Origin: an uncultured Actinomycetes bacterium
GTDB lineage: Bacteria > Actinomycetota > Actinomycetes > Nanopelagicales > Nanopelagicaceae
DNA: 29,445 nt
Direction: 5' to 3'
Assembly (NCBI GenBank): GCA_903891755.1
Contig: CAITFY010000117.1
Location: 1-29,445, forward strand
Below, in pieces: positions 24,011 through 29,445 of this stretch (positions are counted from its first letter, which is position 1; each line of letters begins with the position of its first letter). A program made the position numbers and the translations under genes. The notes beneath the pieces are model-generated. The model searched no databases and was not told the origin of the DNA. It saw nothing but the letters and a program-made list of their open reading frames with translations.

Positions 24011-24571
24011 ATGTCTATTCAGCCGATTCGCCTTTTTGGCGATCCCGTTCTGACGACACCCGCCGCACCAGTTGAGGTCTTCGACAAAGAACTTCGAAGG
24101 CTCGTTAAGGATCTCACGGACACCATGAAAGATGCGCCTGGCGCTGGCCTGGCAGCACCCCAAATCGGAGTTTCATTGCGGGTCTTTGTCTGGGATGTCG
24201 ATGACGAGCTTGGCCACTTAATAAATCCATCTCTATCGCTGAGCGAGGAGATGCAGGATGGTCAGGAGGGATGTCTCTCCTTTCCGGATGTTTATTACGA
24301 CACTCCTAGGGCACTTCGAGTTGTTGCACGTGGAATGAATATGCATGGCGAACCCGTGACAATTGAGGGTTCAGAGTATTTGGCCAGGGCTATCCAACAC
24401 GAGACAGACCATCTGGATGGAATCCTATTTATCGATCGGATGCCAGGGGATTCCCGTAAATCTGCGATGAGAGAGATTCGTGAGAGCGAATGGTTTGGCT
24501 CAGCAATCGCTCATGGACGCGAACCTGTTATTAAAGTTTCACCCCATTCAACGCGCGGCTTAGGAATATAG
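24011..24571 (+). CDS. def: Peptide deformylase
   Basis: Removes the formyl group from the N-terminal methionine of new proteins. The 186 residues contain all three motifs of the metalloenzyme: GAGLAAPQIG (44-53), EGCLSFP with metal ligand C88, and QHETDHLDG with ligands H130 and H134 and catalytic E131. It is next to fmt, which adds the formyl group to initiator tRNA, the classic def-fmt pairing, with 6 nt between. The C-terminal extension (about 30 residues past the last motif) is common in Actinobacteria. The likely own promoter just upstream would start a def-fmt-rsmB transcript. Confidence 0.97.
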   Translation: MSIQPIRLFGDPVLTTPAAPVEVFDKELRRLVKDLTDTMKDAPGAGLAAPQIGVSLRVFVWDVDDELGHLINPSLSLSEEMQDGQEGCLSFPDVYYDTPRALRVVARGMNMHGEPVTIEGSEYLARAIQHETDHLDGILFIDRMPGDSRKSAMREIRESEWFGSAIAHGREPVIKVSPHSTRGLGI

Positions 24572-24577
24572 GTAATC

Positions 24578-25498
24578 TTGCAAATCTCAGTAGCTTCCTC
24601 TTCGCTCATTGCCGTGCCTATCATCGAGGCAATTTTGGCTTCGGAACATACCTTGGCATCTGTCATCTCAACTCCTGATAGCAAATCGGGGAGAGGGCAG
24701 GTTGAAACCCCAACACCTTTGGCGAGTTGGAGTGAGGAGCGTGGATATCTAGTGGCTAAGCCATTTGATACTCCCTCCTTAAATCAGCATTTACTTGCGG
24801 CGCAACCACAATTAATCATCACTGCCTCATATGGGCGGATGATCCCCGTTGAGGTATTGCATGGTCCACGCTTTGGCTGGCTCAATGTTCACTTCTCTCT
24901 CTTGCCACGCTGGCGTGGAGCAGCACCAGTTCAGTGGGCGCTCCTTGAGGGCGATGCAGTAACTGGAATTTCAATTTTCAAACTGGATAAGGGCATGGAT
25001 ACTGGCCCGATTTATATGCAGGAGGAAGTTGAGATATTAACTTCCGATACGACCGAAGATCTTTTGGAGCGAATGAGCCATTTGGCGGGAAATCGCATCA
25101 TGGACGTTGTTGAGGGGATTCGAAAGGGCGTTAAACCTCTCGCCCAGGCAACTGCAGGTATAACTCTTGCTCCTAAAATCTCTAAAGAGATGGCAAAGGT
25201 TGATTGGCGCGAAGGTGCTGATTCAATCCTAAGAAAAGTACGTGCTCTTGGAGAACGCCCAGGAGTTTGGAGCACCTTTAAAGGCGAGCGAGTGGCCTTG
25301 CATGTAATAAAAGAATCACTGCTACCGAATTCGCTACGTAAAGTGGGCGAGATTGAGGTAGTTGAGGGAGAACTTCTTATCCGTTGCAACGACAGCGTCC
25401 TTACAATTGCAGAGTTGACTCCTGCAGGTAAGAAGCGGATGAGCGGTGGCGATTTTGCGCGCGGGGTTCGCCTCGAGCCAGGGGAGCGCTTCGAATAG
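24578..25498 (+). CDS. fmt: Methionyl-tRNA formyltransferase
   Basis: Formylates Met-tRNA-fMet using 10-formyltetrahydrofolate. The 306 residues comprise an N-terminal formyltransferase domain and a C-terminal OB fold (from about residue 205). Catalytic residues are present: N103 and H105 in NVHFSLLPRWRGAAPVQ, and D141 in MDTGPIY. The N-terminus MQISVASSS replaces the more usual (R/K)(I/V)VFAGTPEFA but keeps AVPIIEAI. The start is TTG 24578, 6 nt after def; no better in-frame ATG or GTG lies nearby. It shares one base with rsmB (TAGTG), so translation is coupled. Confidence 0.95.
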   Translation: MQISVASSSLIAVPIIEAILASEHTLASVISTPDSKSGRGQVETPTPLASWSEERGYLVAKPFDTPSLNQHLLAAQPQLIITASYGRMIPVEVLHGPRFGWLNVHFSLLPRWRGAAPVQWALLEGDAVTGISIFKLDKGMDTGPIYMQEEVEILTSDTTEDLLERMSHLAGNRIMDVVEGIRKGVKPLAQATAGITLAPKISKEMAKVDWREGADSILRKVRALGERPGVWSTFKGERVALHVIKESLLPNSLRKVGEIEVVEGELLIRCNDSVLTIAELTPAGKKRMSGGDFARGVRLEPGERFE

Positions 25499-26859
25499 TG
25501 GCCAATGTAGGTCGAAAGCCAAAACCAGAAGCAGCCAGATTATTGGTTTTTCATCTTCTTACTCAGGTTAATCGCCAAGGTGCATATGCCAATTTACGTT
25601 TACCAGAATTACTTGCAGCCTCAACTTTAGAAGAACGAGATCGCGCTTTCGCCACCGAACTTGGATACGGAACTTTGCGTATGCAGGGTAGACATGACGC
25701 TCTTATAAAGAGACACATTGATAGACCTTTCGAAGAGTTAGATCCCGGAATTGTTGATCTATTGCGTATGGGTATTCATCAACTGACTGAAATGCGCGTT
25801 CCGGATCACGCGGCGGTAGGAGAGACTGTAGAGATTGCTCGCGCAACCATTGGTGAATCTAAGGCAAGTTTTGTAAATGCTATTTTACGTAAGGTTTCAA
25901 CCGACACCTCCTTCGTTGAAGATATCTCTTCATTGGAAGATCCGAAAGAGAGGCTCTCTCTCCTCTTCTCTCATCCTGAATGGGAAGTTGCGGCCTTCTA
26001 CGATCAATTGCAAAGTTGGGAGAAGGTGGAAGAGCTACTTCGCGCCAATAACTCTCCCGCCAAACCGCATCTCATTGCGTGGTCGGGTAGAAGTACGGTG
26101 GAAGAGCTGCTCGCTGAGGGCGGCGTGCAGATTGAAGGCACTTCTCACGGAGTTGAATCCGCAAAGATGCCAGGGATGTATACGGCGATCCATGAACGAC
26201 GTGCTGGTGTTCAAGATCGCGGATCTCAGATTGTTTCGCAAATATTTCTCAACACAGCAGCTGGTAAATCAGAAAATTTAAGTTGGCTCGATATGTGCGC
26301 GGGTCCTGGAGGTAAGGCATCGGCTGTTTTTACCGACTTAGCTGTTAACCGACCGGCTGATACTTTCATGGCTAATGAACCAAGTGAGCATCGCGCGCGA
26401 TTGGTGTCGCATGTGATTCCCTTTGAAAAGGTAATGGCGCATTCCGGGCAAGAACTTCCGGCGCTTGGCGAGAGATACGATCGAATTATTATTGATGCTC
26501 CGTGTACGGGACTCGGAGCTCTTCGTCGTCGACCTGAAGCGAGATGGCGCCGTACGCCTTCAGATCTCAAAGAGTTGGTGAAGATTCAACGAGAACTATT
26601 AGTCGCAGGAATTGCCCTCTTGAAGCCTGGGGGAGTTCTTGCATACGTAACCTGCTCACCTCATCTCTTAGAGACTAAAGCCCAAGTTCTTGAAGTGCTC
26701 CATCGAAACCCACAATTAGAGTTGCTTAACGCCTCCGATCTCCTTCCAGATGGAGTTCCAGCGCGGGTAATCAACGCTGACGGCACTTTGCAACTCTGGA
26801 CACATGAAGATAATGCCGATTCTATGTTCCTGGCTCTCTTTGGCACGAAAGACCTCTAG
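25498..26859 (+). CDS. rsmB: 16S rRNA (cytosine-967-C5)-methyltransferase RsmB (Sun/Fmu)
   Basis: Methylates a cytosine of 16S rRNA with SAM. The 453 residues have an N-terminal NusB-like RNA-binding domain (about 10-150: RLLVFHLLTQVNRQGAYANL ... DHAAVGETVEIARA) and a C-terminal Rossmann methyltransferase domain. Seen: SAM motif I WLDMCAGPGGKASAV, the PCTGLGALRRRPEARWR block with the motif IV cysteine, and the catalytic cysteine motif VTCSPHLLETKAQV. Both cysteines typical of the RsmB/NOL1 enzymes are present. GTG 25498 overlaps the fmt stop by one base. The fmt-rsmB-rpe order is conserved in Actinobacteria. Confidence 0.95.
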   Translation: MANVGRKPKPEAARLLVFHLLTQVNRQGAYANLRLPELLAASTLEERDRAFATELGYGTLRMQGRHDALIKRHIDRPFEELDPGIVDLLRMGIHQLTEMRVPDHAAVGETVEIARATIGESKASFVNAILRKVSTDTSFVEDISSLEDPKERLSLLFSHPEWEVAAFYDQLQSWEKVEELLRANNSPAKPHLIAWSGRSTVEELLAEGGVQIEGTSHGVESAKMPGMYTAIHERRAGVQDRGSQIVSQIFLNTAAGKSENLSWLDMCAGPGGKASAVFTDLAVNRPADTFMANEPSEHRARLVSHVIPFEKVMAHSGQELPALGERYDRIIIDAPCTGLGALRRRPEARWRRTPSDLKELVKIQRELLVAGIALLKPGGVLAYVTCSPHLLETKAQVLEVLHRNPQLELLNASDLLPDGVPARVINADGTLQLWTHEDNADSMFLALFGTKDL

Positions 26860-26860
26860 A

Positions 26861-26866
26861 TAGGAT
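26861..26866 (+). promoter_or_regulatory. Candidate -10 box of a leaderless rpe promoter
   Basis: TAGGAT starts 2 nt after the rsmB stop and ends 6 nt before the rpe GTG. TTGGCA (26840-26845) matches TTGACA at five of six positions, but the spacer is only 15 nt. AGGA within the box could instead be a weak Shine-Dalgarno. Confidence 0.4.
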
Positions 26867-26872
26867 TGACCC

Positions 26873-27535
26873 GTGGCGATTCGAATTTGTCCTAGCATTT
26901 TGAATGCAGATCACTCGCGGCTAAAAGAGGAAATCGATCGCGTTTCCAGTGCCGATCTTTTGCACCTAGATGTCATGGATAATATTTTTGTACCAAATCA
27001 GACTTTCTCCCTCGAAGAGTGTCGTCGCATTATTGCTGATTCTCCAATTCCAGTTGATTCGCATTTGATGATTGCAAATCCCGATAATGATGCAGTGCTC
27101 TACGCCGAAACGGGAAGTTCCAGTGTTACCTTTCACTTCGAAGCAAGCGAGAACCCTGCATCAACCATTGCCAATCTCAAGAGCAATGGGGTCCGAGTCG
27201 GGTTAGCTATTAAACCTAAGACCTCATTTGAAACGGTTGCCCATCTTTTGTCGGAAATCGACATGCTCCTTGTGATGACGGTGGAACCCGGATTTGGCGG
27301 CCAATCCTTCATGGTTGATCAGATGAGCAAGGTAGAAGAAGCTCGAGACGCCATTTCAAAATTCTCGGGCAAAGCGCCATGGCTGCAAGTGGATGGGGGA
27401 ATCTCCTTAGAGACAATCGTCATCGCCGCACAGGCAGGAGCAGACACATTCGTGGCGGGAAGCGCCATCTATAAGGCTCAGAGCCCTTCTGAAATGATCT
27501 CGCAATTACGTCTGGCTGCCGCTCTTAAGCTTTAA
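26873..27535 (+). CDS. rpe: Ribulose-phosphate 3-epimerase
   Basis: Interconverts ribulose 5-phosphate and xylulose 5-phosphate in the pentose phosphate pathway. It is a TIM barrel of 220 residues. Seen: N-terminal CPSILNADHSRL, the metal histidine-aspartate pair in LLHLDVMDNIFVPN, DSHLMI with the next histidine, VMTVEPGFGGQSF, and VDGGI with the fourth metal aspartate, then the phosphate-binding GADTFVAGSAIY. GTG 26873 is 13 nt after rsmB. It is the last gene of the housekeeping block. In mycobacteria the riboflavin genes follow at this point, whereas here only an FMN riboswitch and a transporter do. Confidence 0.97.
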   Translation: MAIRICPSILNADHSRLKEEIDRVSSADLLHLDVMDNIFVPNQTFSLEECRRIIADSPIPVDSHLMIANPDNDAVLYAETGSSSVTFHFEASENPASTIANLKSNGVRVGLAIKPKTSFETVAHLLSEIDMLLVMTVEPGFGGQSFMVDQMSKVEEARDAISKFSGKAPWLQVDGGISLETIVIAAQAGADTFVAGSAIYKAQSPSEMISQLRLAAALKL

Positions 27536-27560
27536 CTGGAAACTCTCTGCCTTTATGAGA
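27532..27560 (+). promoter_or_regulatory. Possible promoter for the riboswitch-ribM transcript
   Basis: TTAACT (27532-27537) and TATGAG (27555-27560) match the -35 and -10 consensus at four of six positions each, separated by exactly 17 nt. The start point near 27567 would be just upstream of riboswitch helix P1 (27571). The -35 overlaps the rpe stop. Moderate support only. Confidence 0.35.
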
Positions 27561-27570
27561 GAATTCACCT

Positions 27571-27800
27571 ACGTTGTTCCGGGGTCGGTGTAATTCCGAA
27601 CCGGCGGTTAAAGTCCGCGACCCGTTGGCATCCAGTTAACGGTGGATTTGGTGAAATTCCAGAACCGACGGTGAAAGTCCGGATGAGAGGGACACGTACA
27701 GGATCGGCTACTGCATGCGTGCAGGGCTCGGTCATTGCTTGTCACCCCCGGATGATGCGTGCAACTTAAACGCTACCTATCCAATAAGGGGGAACAACCT
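27571..27800 (+). promoter_or_regulatory. FMN riboswitch (RFN element) and expression platform
   Basis: The aptamer spans 27571-27697 and has the RFN hallmarks: GGTGTAATTCCGAACCGGCGG, AAGTCCGCGACCC, GGTGAAATTCCAGAACCGACGG and AAAGTCCGGATGAGAG. Helix P1 forms between ACGTTGTTCC (27571-27580) and GGGACACGT (27689-27697) with one bulged T. Downstream, TTGT-CA-CCCCC (27739-27749) can pair with GGGGG-A-ACAA (27788-27797), hiding the ribM ribosome binding site. The same strand can pair instead with the 3' side of P1 (TGTC-A-CCC, 27740-27747, with GGGACA, 27689-27694). FMN binding, by fixing P1, should therefore free the masking strand and turn ribM translation off. The aptamer is certain; the switching model is inferred. 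Confidence 0.93.
27786..27793 (+). promoter_or_regulatory. ribM ribosome binding site
   Basis: AAGGGGGA is placed 7 nt before TTG 27801. It decides the start of ribM in favour of this TTG and against the upstream GTG 27759, which lies within the riboswitch platform. Its five G residues are the target of the masking strand CCCCC at 27745-27749. Confidence 0.7.
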
Positions 27801-28484
27801 TTGTCAGTTATACATTGGCTCTTTAATGCACAAGTGCATTTTGGAAATAAATACACGCAAGCGATCTACTGGAAAGAAATTATCGGAAACATTTTCGGTC
27901 TCGGAAGCGCCTTGCTCGGAATGCGTCGCAAGATGTGGGCTTGGCCGATTGGAATCGTCGGTAATGTTCTTCTCTTCACGCTCTTCATCGGAAGTATGTG
28001 GGATCCACATCAGACCAGTCGCATCATGCTTGGACAGGCAGGTCGACAACTTCTTCTCATCGCCGTCAGCCTTTATGGATGGTGGCAGTGGAGTCAAAAT
28101 CGAAAGAAAGCTGGAAATGATGGCAAGCCTCCAGTCCAAATCCGGTGGACCACAACGCGAGAGAAGTTAGTTCTGGTTCCAGCAACCGTTGCCTTCTATT
28201 TCGCCACTTTCTTCACGATTACTGCAATTGGCGGATCATGGAATGTAGCTGCCGATTCTTGGATTTTCACCGGTACTGCCTTAGCTACATATGGACTGGC
28301 CCGTGGATTCGTGGAGTTCTGGCTGGTTTGGGTTGCAGTTGACGCGGTAGGAGTACCACTTGATATCCGAGGCCACTATTACCCAACAGCCGCTATGTAT
28401 GTCTTCTATGGCGCTTTCGTCATCTGGGGCTTTGTAGTCTGGTTGCTCGCTGCTAAGCGAGAGAAGGTTCCAGCAATCGCTTAA
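27801..28484 (+). CDS. ribM: Riboflavin transporter, PnuC family (RibM/PnuX)
   Basis: Energy-independent facilitator expected to import riboflavin. The TTG 27801 start (227 residues) follows from the AAGGGGGA ribosome binding site; the open frame reaches back to 27759 in the riboswitch. PnuC-family signatures are clear: WKEIIGNIFGLGSALLGMRRKMWAWPIGIVGN (in two halves), GQAGRQLLLIAVSLYGWWQW, and the repeat-like second half TYGLARGFVEFWLVWVAVDAVGVPL and YYPTAAMYVFYGAFVIWGFVVWLL. About seven hydrophobic helices are visible. The WAWPIG block and the WxxWVAVD-VGVPL block resemble Corynebacterium RibM. The FMN riboswitch upstream argues strongly for riboflavin over nicotinamide riboside. In Streptomyces ribM sits among ribE, ribAB and ribH just before hisE-hisG; here the biosynthetic genes are missing. 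Confidence 0.88.
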   Translation: MSVIHWLFNAQVHFGNKYTQAIYWKEIIGNIFGLGSALLGMRRKMWAWPIGIVGNVLLFTLFIGSMWDPHQTSRIMLGQAGRQLLLIAVSLYGWWQWSQNRKKAGNDGKPPVQIRWTTTREKLVLVPATVAFYFATFFTITAIGGSWNVAADSWIFTGTALATYGLARGFVEFWLVWVAVDAVGVPLDIRGHYYPTAAMYVFYGAFVIWGFVVWLLAAKREKVPAIA

Positions 28485-28512
28485 TATGACTCGAGATGGC
28501 ATGTGCTCCACT

Positions 28513-28518
28513 TAGAAT
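28513..28518 (+). promoter_or_regulatory. Candidate -10 box of a leaderless hisE promoter
   Basis: TAGAAT, five of six matches to TATAAT, ends 6 nt before the hisE ATG in the 40-nt gap after ribM. No Shine-Dalgarno is present. This would let hisEG be expressed independently of the FMN-controlled transcript. Confidence 0.55.
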
Positions 28519-28524
28519 AGAGCC

Positions 28525-28788
28525 ATGAAATCTTTTGATGATTTGTGGGTTGAGCTTTCAGAGAAGGCCGCAACACGTCCTGAAGGCTCATCCACGGTCA
28601 CAGCGCTGGATGCAGGCATCCATGCGATGGGAAAGAAGATTATTGAAGAGGCGGGGGAGGTATGGCTCGCCGCTGAACATGAGAGTGATGAAGCCCTTGC
28701 CTTAGAAATCTCGCAACTTCTCTATCGCTTGCAAGTTCTGATGTTGGCACGGGGAATTACTCCTCAAGATATTTACAAGGTTCTCTAG
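28525..28788 (+). CDS. hisE: Phosphoribosyl-ATP pyrophosphohydrolase
   Basis: Second step of histidine synthesis: cleaves phosphoribosyl-ATP to phosphoribosyl-AMP. This is the monofunctional 87-residue form of the all-alpha MazG-like fold typical of Actinobacteria. Seen: MKSFDDLWVELSEKA, then the metal-binding KKIIEEAGEVWLAAEHES helix, then ALEISQLLYRLQVLMLARGI. Its ATG lacks a Shine-Dalgarno, in keeping with the TAGAAT box 6 nt upstream. It sits 15 nt before hisG, the usual actinobacterial hisE-hisG pair; other his genes are not in the window. Confidence 0.94.
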   Translation: MKSFDDLWVELSEKAATRPEGSSTVTALDAGIHAMGKKIIEEAGEVWLAAEHESDEALALEISQLLYRLQVLMLARGITPQDIYKVL

Positions 28789-28803
28789 GTCTGAGGCGGA
28801 ATA

Positions 28804-29445
28804 ATGTTGAAAGTAGCGATTCCCAATAAAGGTTCCTTATCTGATTCAGCGATTGCCATGCTTAAAGAGGCTGGATATAGACAACGAAGCGATGCGCGCG
28901 ACCTGATTCTTATTGATCCAGAGAATGATATTGAGTTCTATTACCTCAGACCCCGCGATATTGCTCTCTATGTGGCTAGCGGTGAACTCGAAGTGGGAAT
29001 TACTGGACGAGATCTCTTAATCGATAGCGGCGCAAAAGCTGCAGAGATACTTGCATTGGATTTCGGAAAGAGCACCTTTAGATTTGCAGCACCTATCGGC
29101 ACCTCTTATTCCGAAGCAGATCTCGCCGGCAAGAGAGTGGCAACTGCCTACCCTGGATTGGTAGCTAATCATTTTGAATCAACGGGCGTTAAAGTTGAAG
29201 TTGTTCGCCTCGATGGCGCGGTAGAAAGTTCAGTCAGGCTTGGCGTTGCAGATGTTATAGCCGACGTAGTATCGACTGGCGGCACACTTCGTCAGGCGGG
29301 GCTGGCGATTTTTGGTGATCCCATTCTGCAGAGTGAGGCGATTCTCATTGAACGTCCCGCTGTTACACGTTCTGTTGAAGTGGAAACGCTGCTTCGGAGG
29401 CTTCAAGGTGTAGTTATTGCCCGCCAATATGTTCTGGTTGATTAC
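28804..29445 (+). CDS. hisG: ATP phosphoribosyltransferase (3' end cut off by window)
   Basis: First and feedback-controlled step of histidine synthesis: joins ATP and PRPP. The frame stays open from ATG 28804 to the end of the window, 214 residues. Seen: N-terminal MLKVAIPNKGSLSDSAIAML, the YLRPRDIALYVASGELEVGITGRDLL block, KRVATAYPGLVANHF, and PRPP-binding ADVIADVVSTGGTLRQAGL. After this the sequence runs on to VIARQYVLVDY, the link to the C-terminal regulatory domain, so this is the long form (HisGL), which binds histidine through the ACT-like domain and needs no HisZ. A GAGGCGGA stretch (28793-28800) gives a ribosome binding site close to the ATG. Confidence 0.95.
   Translation, partial: MLKVAIPNKGSLSDSAIAMLKEAGYRQRSDARDLILIDPENDIEFYYLRPRDIALYVASGELEVGITGRDLLIDSGAKAAEILALDFGKSTFRFAAPIGTSYSEADLAGKRVATAYPGLVANHFESTGVKVEVVRLDGAVESSVRLGVADVIADVVSTGGTLRQAGLAIFGDPILQSEAILIERPAVTRSVEVETLLRRLQGVVIARQYVLVDY

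Noticed and set aside
27543..27562. Short inverted repeat CTCTC...GAGAG after rpe as a terminator
   Set aside because: The stem is 5 bp, the loop 9 nt, and no T-run follows. It more likely overlaps the promoter of the riboswitch transcript.
27759..27800. Upstream GTG start extending ribM by 14 residues
   Set aside because: There is no ribosome binding site near 27759 and it lies in the switching region, while TTG 27801 has AAGGGGGA at proper distance.
27715..28170. Open frame of 151 codons on + strand through the riboswitch and ribM
   Set aside because: It begins in the riboswitch expression platform and runs out of frame through ribM; the translation resembles no protein, and the ribM frame has clear PnuC motifs.
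1..29445. CRISPR arrays, insertion sequences, prophage, tRNA or rRNA genes
   Set aside because: No spaced direct repeats, no transposase or integrase motifs, and no tRNA-like cloverleaf or rRNA sequence were seen; all coding space is accounted for by housekeeping genes.

Overview
The window is a compact stretch of a chromosome from a streamlined, low-GC actinobacterium, most likely a freshwater acI / Nanopelagicales (Planktophila or Nanopelagicus-like) organism. I infer this from the actinobacterial gene order (alaS-ruvX-mltG-aro cluster-efp-nusB; pyrR...carAB...mIHF-gmk-rpoZ-coaBC-metK-priA-fmt-rsmB-rpe; hisE-hisG), from an mIHF domain found only in Actinobacteria, from a helicase-motif-less actinobacterial PriA, and from base composition that is modest by eye for this phylum. 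All 27 genes are on the + strand. The gaps between them add up to only about 590 nt (about 2%), and many neighbours overlap by 1, 4 or 8 nt.

Layout. (1) 1-3715: the 3' part of alaS, then ruvX and mltG. (2) 3712-7760: shikimate pathway genes aroE, aroC, aroK, aroB, aroQ. (3) 7781-8782: efp and nusB. (4) 8783-19378: a pyrimidine operon pyrR-pyrB-pyrC-carA-carB-pyrK-pyrD-pyrF. It opens with a PyrR-binding RNA hairpin that masks the pyrR ribosome binding site, and ends in a single ORF that fuses the nucleoid protein mIHF to guanylate kinase. It makes UMP de novo except for the PyrE step, which is not here. (5) 19400-27535: rpoZ, coaBC, metK, priA, def, fmt, rsmB, rpe, a housekeeping block for transcription, CoA, SAM, replication restart, N-terminal formyl-Met handling, rRNA methylation and the pentose phosphate pathway. 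(6) 27536-28484: an FMN riboswitch followed by a PnuC-type riboflavin transporter, ribM. (7) 28525-29445: hisE and a 3'-truncated hisG (histidine steps 1 and 2).

The window is mainly conserved core metabolism. There is no mobile element, CRISPR array, prophage, tRNA or rRNA gene, and I see no clearly novel multi-gene system. The points that deserve attention are the mIHF-guanylate kinase fusion, two RNA switches whose masking helices can be drawn base by base (PyrR leader and FMN/ribM leader), a recurrent TAnnnT-N6-start pattern that suggests leaderless internal promoters, a nested inverted repeat over the aroC start, and a ribM gene that looks like the survivor of a deleted riboflavin biosynthesis operon.
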